DNA of 6,421 bases from Alistipes sp. (GTDB lineage Bacteria; Bacteroidota; Bacteroidia; Bacteroidales; Rikenellaceae), in NCBI GenBank assembly GCA_017391665.1, contig JAFOXS010000302.1, forward strand, positions 1-6,421, written 5' to 3'. Positions 1 through 6,114 of this stretch are shown piece by piece; the first letter of the stretch is position 1; every line of letters starts with the position of its first letter. Under the pieces are notes generated by a model. That model searched no databases, was not told the DNA's origin, and worked only from the letters and a program-made list of their open reading frames with translations. Position numbers and translations under genes: made by a program.

Positions 1-66
1 GAAGCGGATTCGAACCGCTGTAGACGGTTTTGCAGACCGGTGACTAAGCCACTCATCCATCGGACC
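1..66 (-). tRNA. tRNA-Cys (anticodon GCA), 3' end cut by window edge
   Basis: Decodes cysteine codons UGC/UGU. Read on the minus strand, the acceptor 5' strand is GGTCCGA (66-60). A short D arm with the GTGG loop follows, then an anticodon arm with a GGT/ACC core around the 7-nt loop CTGCAAA (anticodon GCA). After a 4-nt variable loop comes a perfect five-pair T stem, AGCGG/CCGCT, around TTCGAAT. Only the first two bases of the 3' acceptor strand are inside the window, so the last five acceptor bases and the discriminator lie beyond position 1. The outermost anticodon-stem pair looks like a C-U mismatch. It is transcribed divergently from the oxidoreductase gene and has its own promoter. Confidence 0.93.
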
Positions 67-118
67 ATTATGTTTTCAAAGGCGAGGCGCACGAGGCATC
101 CCCATCCTTTTCGAGGTG

Positions 119-149
119 CAAATATACAAAAAAATCTAATTACGCCAAA
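119..149 (-). promoter_or_regulatory. Bacteroidota-type promoter for tRNA-Cys
   Basis: On the minus strand, TTTG (149-146) is followed after exactly 19 nt by TATATTTG (126-119). Both match the Bacteroidota primary sigma factor consensus (TTTG at -33, TAnnTTTG at -7). Transcription would start near position 112, giving a precursor leader of roughly 45 nt before the tRNA 5' end. This is the best promoter in the window. Confidence 0.8.
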
Positions 150-240
150 ACTTTAGGGCAAGTTTCGTGCTTTTTCTTAAAAATTAGACTTAAAACGAGC
201 CACAGCACCCGAAAATCCTTATTTCTTATCACCGAGGCGA

Positions 241-268
241 TAACTTTAGGCAATAATTATTATTTTTG
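241..268 (+). promoter_or_regulatory. Candidate -7 element(s) for the FAD oxidoreductase gene
   Basis: TATTTTTG at 261-268 fits TAnnTTTG exactly and would place the transcript start near 275, about 17 nt before the ATG. A second, imperfect element, TAACTTTA, sits at 241-248; the same octamer occurs before dprA. Neither has a clear TTTG about 20 nt upstream, so the call rests on the -7 element only. Confidence 0.45.
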
Positions 269-291
269 TAGTACACTAATAATACGATACT

Positions 292-1596
292 ATGAAACGT
301 AAAGATTTTCTAAAAATTACCGCCCTGGGCGTTGGTGCCTTTGGCGCAGGCTCACTTCTAACAAATGCCGCGTTGTCGGACTCACCGCAAAAGGTTGAGA
401 CTCCGCTCGAGACCGAAGGGTGGCTACAAGAGCCGCCACGCCAGATTCCCGTTGTTGCGAGCGCCGATGTGGTAGTTGCAGGTGGTGGCCCGGCAGGAAT
501 TGCGGCGGCCATCTCGGCGGCAAGAGAGGGCGCGAGCGTTATCCTCATCGAGCGAGAGTACTTCTTGGGCGGCCTATGGACTGGTGGTCTGGTGCTTCCC
601 GTATTGGATACAAGAGCATTGAATGCCGAGGGAGAGATGACAGCTGTTGTTCGTGGTGTGTGGAGCGAGATCTTCGACCGTGCGCTGGCTATGGGTATGG
701 TAACCAACTTCCCCGACAGTCCCGTGGTAGATCCCGAGGCGTGCAAATATATCCTCGAGCAGATGATTCAAGAGGCGGGCGTTCAGCTTATCTACAACAG
801 CCACGCATCACAACTGATAATGAGTGGCGATAGGATTCAAGCCATAATCGTGGAGACCAAGAGCGGCCGCGTAGCCATTCAGGGCAAGACCTATGTCGAT
901 TGTAGTGGCGACGGCGACCTGATGAACTGGGCGGGTGAGGAGTTCGATATCCGCAAGCACGATATTGGTGTGATGTACCGCATCGGAGGGGCCCACGGGC
1001 TCAACGTAGGCACTCCGACTCCTATTGCTGGTGTGAGGAATATGTGGATGCGAGGGGAGTCCAACGAGGATGGTCTCAATGTATTCAACCAAACACGTCT
1101 GGAGTTGCTTATGCGCAAGAGGATGTGGGAGCAGACCCAAGAGCTCAAGGCATCGACAGGACGCGACGATATATTCCTGCTGGAGACCCCATCGCTACTC
1201 GGCGTTCGCCTTACGCGTGTGCTCAAGGGCAAGGGGCAAGTTACGTTCGAGGGTGCTATAAATAGAAAGGTGTACGACGATGTAATCGGCTATAGCGGAG
1301 CGCAGGATAACGTAGTGTATAATGGCATTACCTACCGTCCCCACGAGCGACCCATCTGGCAAATTCCGTACAGCGCCCTACTGCCGCAGAGGTGCCCCAA
1401 CCTATTGGTGGCTGGTCGTTGCATTAGCTTCGACGAGGGGCTGAACTACGACGCCCGCGAGGTGGGAACCTGCTTTGTTACGGGTCAGGCCGCAGGCGTA
1501 GCCTCGGCTCTTGCCGCAAACCTTCGTAGCTCGGTGCAGGAGGTCAATATCGGCAAGCTGCAGGAGTCACTGCGCAAGCAGAATGTATATCTGTAA
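292..1596 (+). CDS. FAD-dependent oxidoreductase with Tat-like signal sequence
   Basis: A 434-residue flavoprotein of the FAD_oxidored type; the substrate cannot be read from sequence. The FAD-binding Rossmann motif is clear: VVVAGGGPAG around residues 60-69, with an acidic residue (E87) at the end of the second strand, as expected for the adenosine ribose contact. FLGGLWTGG follows at 91-99. Near the C-terminus, NLLVAGRCIS and then GQAAGVASALA form the second FAD-contact region usual for this family. The N-terminus, KRKDFLK plus a hydrophobic stretch to about residue 27, resembles a twin-arginine signal but reads RK instead of RR. A small Ala-rich site (TNAAL) could be the cleavage point. 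If exported, it would be folded with FAD before transport, which fits the Tat route. There is no Shine-Dalgarno sequence at the start. The next gene begins 60 nt later and appears to have its own promoter, so this may be a single-gene unit. Confidence 0.85.
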   Translation: MKRKDFLKITALGVGAFGAGSLLTNAALSDSPQKVETPLETEGWLQEPPRQIPVVASADVVVAGGGPAGIAAAISAAREGASVILIEREYFLGGLWTGGLVLPVLDTRALNAEGEMTAVVRGVWSEIFDRALAMGMVTNFPDSPVVDPEACKYILEQMIQEAGVQLIYNSHASQLIMSGDRIQAIIVETKSGRVAIQGKTYVDCSGDGDLMNWAGEEFDIRKHDIGVMYRIGGAHGLNVGTPTPIAGVRNMWMRGESNEDGLNVFNQTRLELLMRKRMWEQTQELKASTGRDDIFLLETPSLLGVRLTRVLKGKGQVTFEGAINRKVYDDVIGYSGAQDNVVYNGITYRPHERPIWQIPYSALLPQRCPNLLVAGRCISFDEGLNYDAREVGTCFVTGQAAGVASALAANLRSSVQEVNIGKLQESLRKQNVYL

Positions 1597-1628
1597 CATC
1601 CATCCTGCGATAATCTAACTAAAATTAG

Positions 1629-1636
1629 TAACTTTA
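1629..1636 (+). promoter_or_regulatory. Candidate -7 element for the dprA cluster
   Basis: TAACTTTA differs from TAnnTTTG only in the last base and lies 20 nt before the dprA ATG, giving an inferred leader of about 14 nt. The -33 region is poor (CCTG near 1604-1607). It sits in the only A/T-rich gap between the oxidoreductase and the cluster, which supports a start here. It partly overlaps a short AT palindrome, ACTAAAATTAGT (1618-1629). Confidence 0.4.
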
Positions 1637-1656
1637 CCTCTGCAAAGCTGATTCCT

Positions 1657-2763
1657 ATGCCATTGATGCCGATAAAAGATATAGCTCTCACGTTTGTTCC
1701 GCGTCTGGGGACAAGGGCAGTGGCATATCTGCTGGAGTGCTTCGGCTCGGCCGAGGCCATCTACTCGGCATCTGCGCAGGAGCTCATATCACGGGCCGAG
1801 TTGCGCGAAGATGTGGCACGCTCGATTGTCGAGGGAGCCGGTATGCGCGAAGCTGAACGCGAGGCGACATATTGCCTGCGTCATGACATCAAGGTTATTG
1901 CGTCCACCGATGAGTGTTACCCCTCTCTGCTGCGAGAGATTGACGACTACCCCGCCGTCATCTATCTGCGAGGCAACGCCGAGGCATTAAAAGCCCGCTC
2001 GGTGGCCTTTGTCGGCACTCGCAAGATATCATCCTACGGACAACGCATGTGCAACGAGCTGGTGCAGGGATTTGCCGAGTGCGTACCCGATGCCGTCGTT
2101 GTGAGCGGCCTGGCGTACGGCGTAGACAGCGCCTGCCACAGAGCAGCACTGCAGTATGGATTGACTACCGTTGGCGTCGTAGCCAATGCTCTCCCCAGTA
2201 TTACCCCTACAGCACACCAGCATCTGGCCGAAGATATGATCTCTCACGGCGGAGCGGTCATCACAGAGCTATCCTCACAGACAAAACAGAACGGCCGATA
2301 CTACATTACCCGCAACCGCATCATAGCCGCCATAGCGGCAGGCACGGTGGTCGTTGAGTCGGCAGAATCGGGCGGCTCGCTATCAACGGCTGCCTTTGCC
2401 GATGGCTACAATCGTACAGTTATGGCTCTGCCAGGTCGTGCCACCGATGTAAATTCGCGTGGCTGCAACCTGCTGATACGCAACCGCAAGGCGCAGGCCA
2501 TACTCTCGGGCGAGGATATCGCACGCGAGATGATGTGGGAAATGGGGCTTGACAATATCTCAAAACCCGTCAAGGAGCCTATGCCACTTACGCGCGACGA
2601 GGAGCAGCTACTTGCCCTGTTTGACAATGAGCCAATAAGCATCGATACGCTGCTCTTGCGCAGCGGGCTGAATGCCGGAGAGCTGTCTCTGCATCTGATG
2701 ACACTTGAACTATCGGGAGCCATACGTCAACTGCCCGGCAAGCATTACGAGAAACTGATATGA
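1657..2763 (+). CDS. dprA: DNA-processing protein DprA (Smf family)
   Basis: DprA binds single-stranded DNA and, where studied, loads RecA during natural transformation; it is also common in bacteria not known to be competent. The 368 residues show the usual order. A helix-hairpin-helix-like N-terminal part (residues 5-60) comes first. The Rossmann-like core then carries GTRKISSYG (120-128), SGLAYGVDSACHRAAL (150-165), TRNRIIA (218-224), ESAESGGSLSTAAFA (234-248) and PGRATDVNSRGCNLLI (259-274). A C-terminal winged-helix segment spans about 310-368. The loop where many relatives have GLDxxYP instead reads ANALPSITP (176-184), which is divergent. Length is normal for the family. A second in-frame ATG at 1666 (MPIKDIAL) is an equally plausible start. 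The stop codon overlaps the next ATG by 4 nt (ATGA), indicating translational coupling. Confidence 0.93.
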   Translation: MPLMPIKDIALTFVPRLGTRAVAYLLECFGSAEAIYSASAQELISRAELREDVARSIVEGAGMREAEREATYCLRHDIKVIASTDECYPSLLREIDDYPAVIYLRGNAEALKARSVAFVGTRKISSYGQRMCNELVQGFAECVPDAVVVSGLAYGVDSACHRAALQYGLTTVGVVANALPSITPTAHQHLAEDMISHGGAVITELSSQTKQNGRYYITRNRIIAAIAAGTVVVESAESGGSLSTAAFADGYNRTVMALPGRATDVNSRGCNLLIRNRKAQAILSGEDIAREMMWEMGLDNISKPVKEPMPLTRDEEQLLALFDNEPISIDTLLLRSGLNAGELSLHLMTLELSGAIRQLPGKHYEKLI

Positions 2764-3944
2764 ACAAACGAGGCAAACATATAAAGTGGCTACAACAACT
2801 GCGAGGCCTTGGCATAGGTGCACTGGTAGGCATATGCTTCGCTGCCACGCTCTTTGCCGTGCCCGAGTTACGCGAGTTCATAAAGGGAGATATGAGCGAG
2901 CAGGGCATGCTCATATTTATGGCTTACTGGATGGGGGCACTTGTTGTTCTTATCCTTGCCGTATTTCTGCAAATCATCATCCACGAGGCGGGACACCTTG
3001 TCTGCGGTCTGGCCACAGGCTTTCGTGTGGTGTCGTTCCGCGTGGCCAACATTATCCTTGTGCATCACGACAGCGGATGGCAGTTTGGCCGTTTCAGCAT
3101 AGCGGGAACGGGAGGACAATGCCTTATGGAACCTGCAATAGATGACATGAAGGATGCTCACAGCATGCCCTATGCGTGGTATCTGGCAGGTGGCGTGATA
3201 GCAAACATGGTAGTAACCGTAATATCGATCATAATTCTCTGCCTGCATGTTGCTGGCGTAGCGGGCAGTTGCATACTGGCGATGCTGGCGCTCTCGGGCG
3301 CTTACCTTGCAATCACCAACGGCATACCGATGAAGATAGGAGGCGTAGCCAACGATGGCGATAACATACGCACGCTTCGCCATGATACCGAGGCTCGACG
3401 TCTGCTATGGATACAGCTCAAAGCCAATGCATTATACACCCGTGGCGAGCGGTTATGCGATATGCCGGCAGAGTGGTTTGTGGTGCCCGTCGATGCTGAT
3501 GCGGGCAACTATCTGTGGGCTACCATTATCGGTCTGCGCTCATCTCGCGAAATTGAGCAACTCGACTTCGGAGCGGCCTATGCCGACCTTCGACGTCTGC
3601 GTGCCGCCGGATCACGCCTGTTGGAGGTTCTGCAGATGGAGACCGCCTGCGAGCTGCTGCTTCCGGCCATCATGCTGCACCGCCAGCGCTACGAGATGGA
3701 GGCTATCATGGATCAGAAGACCGAACAATATGCCCGCACGTATGCACACTATATGTTGAGTCGCGCCGTTACGGTATATGTAATCGAGCGATTCATCAAG
3801 CGCGACAAGGCAGCCACCGAAAAGGCTCTGCAACAATTCGAGAAGATTGCCAGCCGCTACCCCACCAAGGGCGAGCAGCGCAGTTGTCGGGAGCTGATGG
3901 AGTACCTCAAAACCCTTAACGATGAAGATTATGCAATTAATTGA
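2760..3944 (+). CDS. M50-type integral membrane metalloprotease-like protein
   Basis: A 394-residue membrane protein that I would place with M50 (site-2-protease-like) families; its substrate is unknown. Hydrophobic segments lie near residues 17-37, 53-74, 143-166 and 167-187. HEAGH at 75-79, at the end of the second segment, is the HExxH zinc motif. GGVIAN (144-149) matches the position of the family's small-residue/Asn motif. TNGIP...NDG (186-200) matches the downstream Asn-Pro-Asp/Gly motif that supplies the third zinc ligand (D199). GTGGQCLM (116-123) lies between them. I recall this signature from uncharacterised M50-like proteins of gut bacteria, but could not check it. After residue 205 the protein is soluble and helix-rich (about 270-385), possibly TPR-like, and probably cytoplasmic. 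All metal ligands seem present, so catalytic activity is plausible but unproven. The ATGA overlap with dprA and the overlap with the TatD gene place it inside the operon. Confidence 0.75.
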   Translation: MNKRGKHIKWLQQLRGLGIGALVGICFAATLFAVPELREFIKGDMSEQGMLIFMAYWMGALVVLILAVFLQIIIHEAGHLVCGLATGFRVVSFRVANIILVHHDSGWQFGRFSIAGTGGQCLMEPAIDDMKDAHSMPYAWYLAGGVIANMVVTVISIIILCLHVAGVAGSCILAMLALSGAYLAITNGIPMKIGGVANDGDNIRTLRHDTEARRLLWIQLKANALYTRGERLCDMPAEWFVVPVDADAGNYLWATIIGLRSSREIEQLDFGAAYADLRRLRAAGSRLLEVLQMETACELLLPAIMLHRQRYEMEAIMDQKTEQYARTYAHYMLSRAVTVYVIERFIKRDKAATEKALQQFEKIASRYPTKGEQRSCRELMEYLKTLNDEDYAIN

Positions 3945-4740
3945 TACTCATTCACACCTCTATGCCGAGGAGTTCGACTCGGATCGTGCAGAGGCACTTG
4001 CACGAGCTCGCGAAGAGGGTGTTACAACTCTTCTTCTGCCGGCTATCGACAGCGAGAGCCATGAGCGGATGCTCTCTCTGGCGCTATCCGAGCCCGCGAT
4101 GTGCTATCCGATGATGGGTCTGCACCCCACATCGGTCAACGAGAATCCCCACTGGAGGGAGGAGCTGGCAGAAGTGGAGCGTTATCTCGATGCGCCACCC
4201 CAGGGTATCAAATTCTGCGCCGTAGGCGAGATTGGGCTTGATTACTACTGGAGTCAGGATTGTGTTGCCGAGCAACGCGAGGCCTTTATCACGCAGTGTC
4301 GCTGGGCCGCAGAGCGCAACCTGCCCGTAGCCATACACACCCGAGCCGCCTGGGATGACATGTGCGACATACTGGAGCAAGAGGGCGAGCGAGCCCGCGC
4401 CAATGGACAACGGCTACGAGGAGTGCTGCACGCCTACTCGGAGGACGGAGCCACATATCGTCGTTTGGCCGAGAGCGGCGACTGGTTGTTTGGCATTGGC
4501 GGCGTGGTGACCTACAAGAAGAGCACGGTGGCGGAGGCCGTAAAGGAGATGTCGCTCGATTATATAATCCTTGAGACCGACTGTCCCTACCTCACACCCG
4601 TACCGCATCGCGGCAAGCGCAACGAGTCGTCATATGTGAGATTCGTGTGCGAGAAGGTAGCCGAGATCAAAGGCATCAGCGCCGAGGAGGTGGCTCGCGC
4701 TACGACAGAGAATGCCCGCAGAATGTTTTTAGAGAGATAA
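3931..4740 (+). CDS. TatD-family metal-dependent hydrolase (putative DNase)
   Basis: A cytoplasmic TIM-barrel amidohydrolase-fold enzyme; characterised TatD proteins are Mg-dependent 3'-5' exonucleases, but the substrate of this copy is inferred. About 269 residues, close to the normal 260. Numbering from the ATG at 3931, the expected metal ligands are all present: HxH in LIDTHSHL (H7, H9), E100 in VGEIGLDYYW, H136 in VAIHTRAAWDD, H167 in GVLHAYSEDG and D217 in ILETDCPYLTPVPHRGKRN. The last is the family's most typical signature. The HCFSG motif common in relatives appears as HAYSE. An ATG at 3922 would add MKI; I prefer 3931 because relatives usually begin one to three residues before IDTH. 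The start lies inside the end of the membrane-protein gene (14-nt overlap), so the two are probably translationally coupled. tatD and ycfH-type paralogues cannot be told apart here, so no gene symbol is given. Confidence 0.92.
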   Translation: MQLIDTHSHLYAEEFDSDRAEALARAREEGVTTLLLPAIDSESHERMLSLALSEPAMCYPMMGLHPTSVNENPHWREELAEVERYLDAPPQGIKFCAVGEIGLDYYWSQDCVAEQREAFITQCRWAAERNLPVAIHTRAAWDDMCDILEQEGERARANGQRLRGVLHAYSEDGATYRRLAESGDWLFGIGGVVTYKKSTVAEAVKEMSLDYIILETDCPYLTPVPHRGKRNESSYVRFVCEKVAEIKGISAEEVARATTENARRMFLER

Positions 4741-4761
4741 TACTTATATATATAAAGTAAG

Positions 4762-5820
4762 ATGGAACAGATTATCCGCAAGACGGAGGATGCTCGTGCA
4801 TCCATACTTCTTATTTATACGGGCGGTACCATAGGCATGCGCCCCGACGAGCAGACCGGCGCCCTGGTGCCCTTCGACTTTCACGGCATTTACGACGAGT
4901 TCCCCTCGCTGCGCCGCATGAATGTCGATATAGCCGTTCACACAATGCCCAAACTCATCGACTCGTCGAACGTCCGCCCATCGGACTGGTGCGCCATAGC
5001 TGAGGTTATCCGCAACCGCTACGAGGCATACGACGGCTTTGTGATTCTGCATGGTACCGACACCATGTCCTACACCGCCTCAGCACTCAGCTTCATGCTG
5101 GAGAATCTCGCTAAACCTGTGGTATTTACGGGTAGTCAGATCCCCATCGGAGTGCTTCGTACGGATGGTCGCGAGAACCTTATCACCGCCATCGAGGTGG
5201 CTGCTGCAAAGATTGGCAACGAGCCTGCCGTACCCGAGGTGTCGCTGCTCTTCCACAGCCGTCTGTGCCGTGGCAACCGCACCCGCAAGAGTAGTGCCGA
5301 GGAGCTGGATGCATTCTCATCACCCAACTACCCATCGCTGGCCGAGGTGGGTGTAAAGATCACCTACAACACCGCCGCCATTGCCCGAGCAGAGCAGAAC
5401 AACGAGCCGCTGCGCATTGCGACGATGCTTAGCGAGGGAGTTGCCATCATAAAGCTCTTCCCCGGCATCGGCGAATACACTCTGCGCGCCATTCTCTCGG
5501 TTGAGGGTTTGCGTGGCGTGGTGCTCGAGACCTACGGTGCAGGAAATGCTCCTACGGCCAAGTGGTTCCTCGATCTGATGCGCGAAACGGTCGAAAGAGG
5601 CGTGATGGTACTCAACGTAACGCAGTGCGACAATGGCAAGGTGGAGATGCAGCTCTATGAGACCGGCCAGCGCCTGCAAAGTGTGGGTGTGATCTCGGCG
5701 CACGACATGACTACCGAGGCCGCAATCACCAAACTTATGTACGTTTTGGGTAAAAATCTCGATTTGGAGCAGAGTATTCGCCTAATGAAGAAGCCTCTTC
5801 GAGGAGAATTTACATTGTAG
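4762..5820 (+). CDS. ansA: Type I (cytoplasmic) L-asparaginase
   Basis: Hydrolyses L-asparagine to aspartate and ammonia. The 352 residues carry both catalytic threonine motifs: YTGGTIGM (19-26; T23 by analogy with the second Thr of TGGT in the Escherichia coli enzymes) and HGTDTM (97-102; T99 and D100). K176 in GNRTRKSS matches the conserved Lys of the second catalytic triad. VFTGSQIPIG (121-130) and TDGRENL (134-140) are also typical. There is no signal peptide, which supports the cytoplasmic type I form rather than the exported type II enzyme. Length is slightly above the 338 residues of E. coli AnsA. The start follows the TatD stop by 21 nt, with an AT-rich spacer and no good promoter, so it is most likely the last gene of the dprA cluster transcript. 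Whether it is allosterically regulated like E. coli AnsA cannot be seen. Confidence 0.93.
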   Translation: MEQIIRKTEDARASILLIYTGGTIGMRPDEQTGALVPFDFHGIYDEFPSLRRMNVDIAVHTMPKLIDSSNVRPSDWCAIAEVIRNRYEAYDGFVILHGTDTMSYTASALSFMLENLAKPVVFTGSQIPIGVLRTDGRENLITAIEVAAAKIGNEPAVPEVSLLFHSRLCRGNRTRKSSAEELDAFSSPNYPSLAEVGVKITYNTAAIARAEQNNEPLRIATMLSEGVAIIKLFPGIGEYTLRAILSVEGLRGVVLETYGAGNAPTAKWFLDLMRETVERGVMVLNVTQCDNGKVEMQLYETGQRLQSVGVISAHDMTTEAAITKLMYVLGKNLDLEQSIRLMKKPLRGEFTL

Positions 5821-5823
5821 GGA

Positions 5824-5855
5824 CTTGCATATAAAAAAAATAATTCTTATATTTC
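5824..5855 (+). promoter_or_regulatory. Candidate distal promoter for exbB or a leader RNA
   Basis: CTTG (5824-5827) is followed after 20 nt by TATATTTC (5848-5855). Each differs from the Bacteroidota consensus by one base and the spacing is ideal. Transcription would start near 5861, so the inverted repeats at 5886-5962 would lie in a leader of about 250 nt ahead of exbB, or in a separate small RNA. Confidence 0.4.
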
Positions 5856-5885
5856 GAACCGTAAACTCTACCAAAACCGCTTTTA

Positions 5886-5903
5886 CCACCCAGCATAGGG
5901 TGG
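5886..5903 (+). other. Inverted repeat / potential hairpin
   Basis: CCACCC (5886-5891) and GGGTGG (5898-5903) form a perfect six-pair stem with a 6-nt loop. A competing GGTGG at 5909-5913 could pair with the same left arm, which would allow two alternative folds. No T run follows on the plus strand, so it does not look like a standard terminator. Confidence 0.5.
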
Positions 5904-5912
5904 GCATTGGTG

Positions 5913-5962
5913 GCGCAACGCACTAACCTACAAACAGTTACAACAGCAGGAGGAGTGCGCGC
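5913..5962 (+). other. Long-range inverted repeat enclosing an AGGAGGAG motif
   Basis: CGCACT (5919-5924) pairs with AGTGCG (5954-5959). The stem extends past a 3-nt bulge with GCG (5913-5915) against CGC (5960-5962), nine pairs in all. The 29-nt loop includes AGGAGG, and AGGAGGAG as a whole spans 5948-5955. No start codon lies at Shine-Dalgarno distance, so the motif is probably not a working ribosome site for exbB. Confidence 0.4.
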
Positions 5963-6006
5963 AAACAGAGAGGCTCACACAGTCAATAATGGCAGAAATG
6001 AGGCTT

Positions 6007-6039
6007 TTTGAAGGGCTTACGGCGAAAAAAATATTTTTT
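6007..6039 (+). promoter_or_regulatory. Candidate proximal promoter for exbB
   Basis: TTTG (6007-6010) is followed after 21 nt by TATTTTTT (6032-6039), which misses the consensus only at the last base. It would start transcription near 6046, leaving an A/T-rich leader of about 70 nt without a Shine-Dalgarno sequence. Such A-rich leaders are typical of well-expressed Bacteroidota genes. Confidence 0.45.
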
Positions 6040-6114
6040 TTAAAGAAATTTTTAACGACATAAAACTATAAAATAAAAGTAACAAAACACTAATTAAAAT
6101 TTATTAAAACAATT

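Larger units (their letters stand above)
5821..6114. other. Intergenic region upstream of exbB
   Basis: This 294-nt stretch has no convincing protein gene. It has an AT-rich left part (5829-5860), a GC-richer middle with two inverted repeats (about 5886-5962), and a very AT-rich right part leading to the exbB ATG. It holds two candidate promoters. I see no GC hairpin followed by a T run after ansA, so intrinsic termination of the upstream operon is not evident. Confidence 0.7.

Noticed and set aside
292..746. Open frames opposite to or out of frame with the start of the FAD oxidoreductase
   Set aside because: Low-complexity Ser/Ala/Pro/Arg-rich products with no motif, typical of shadows of a GC-rich gene.
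1618..1629. Palindrome ACTAAAATTAGT between the oxidoreductase gene and dprA as a terminator or operator
   Set aside because: Too short and AT-rich for a stable hairpin, and no T run follows. A chance AT palindrome next to the -7 element is the simpler reading.
1657..5820. Possibility that the dprA-M50-TatD-asparaginase cluster is a defence island or mobile element
   Set aside because: No transposase, integrase, terminal repeats, methylase or other effector is visible. The genes are intact housekeeping families with uniform codon use, and the nearby tRNA is not flanked by an attachment-site repeat that I could find in the window.
5829..5852. AT-only inverted repeat ATATAA/TTATAT just after ansA as a terminator
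   Set aside because: The stem is weak, with no G-C pairs, a 12-nt spacer and only TTT following. It also coincides with the distal promoter candidate, which explains the sequence better.
5989..6063. Small plus-strand reading frame of 24 codons starting MAEMRLFEGL
   Set aside because: It overlaps the proximal promoter candidate, is Lys/Phe-rich because of the A/T tract, and the AGGAGGAG upstream is more than 30 nt from its ATG. No family resemblance.
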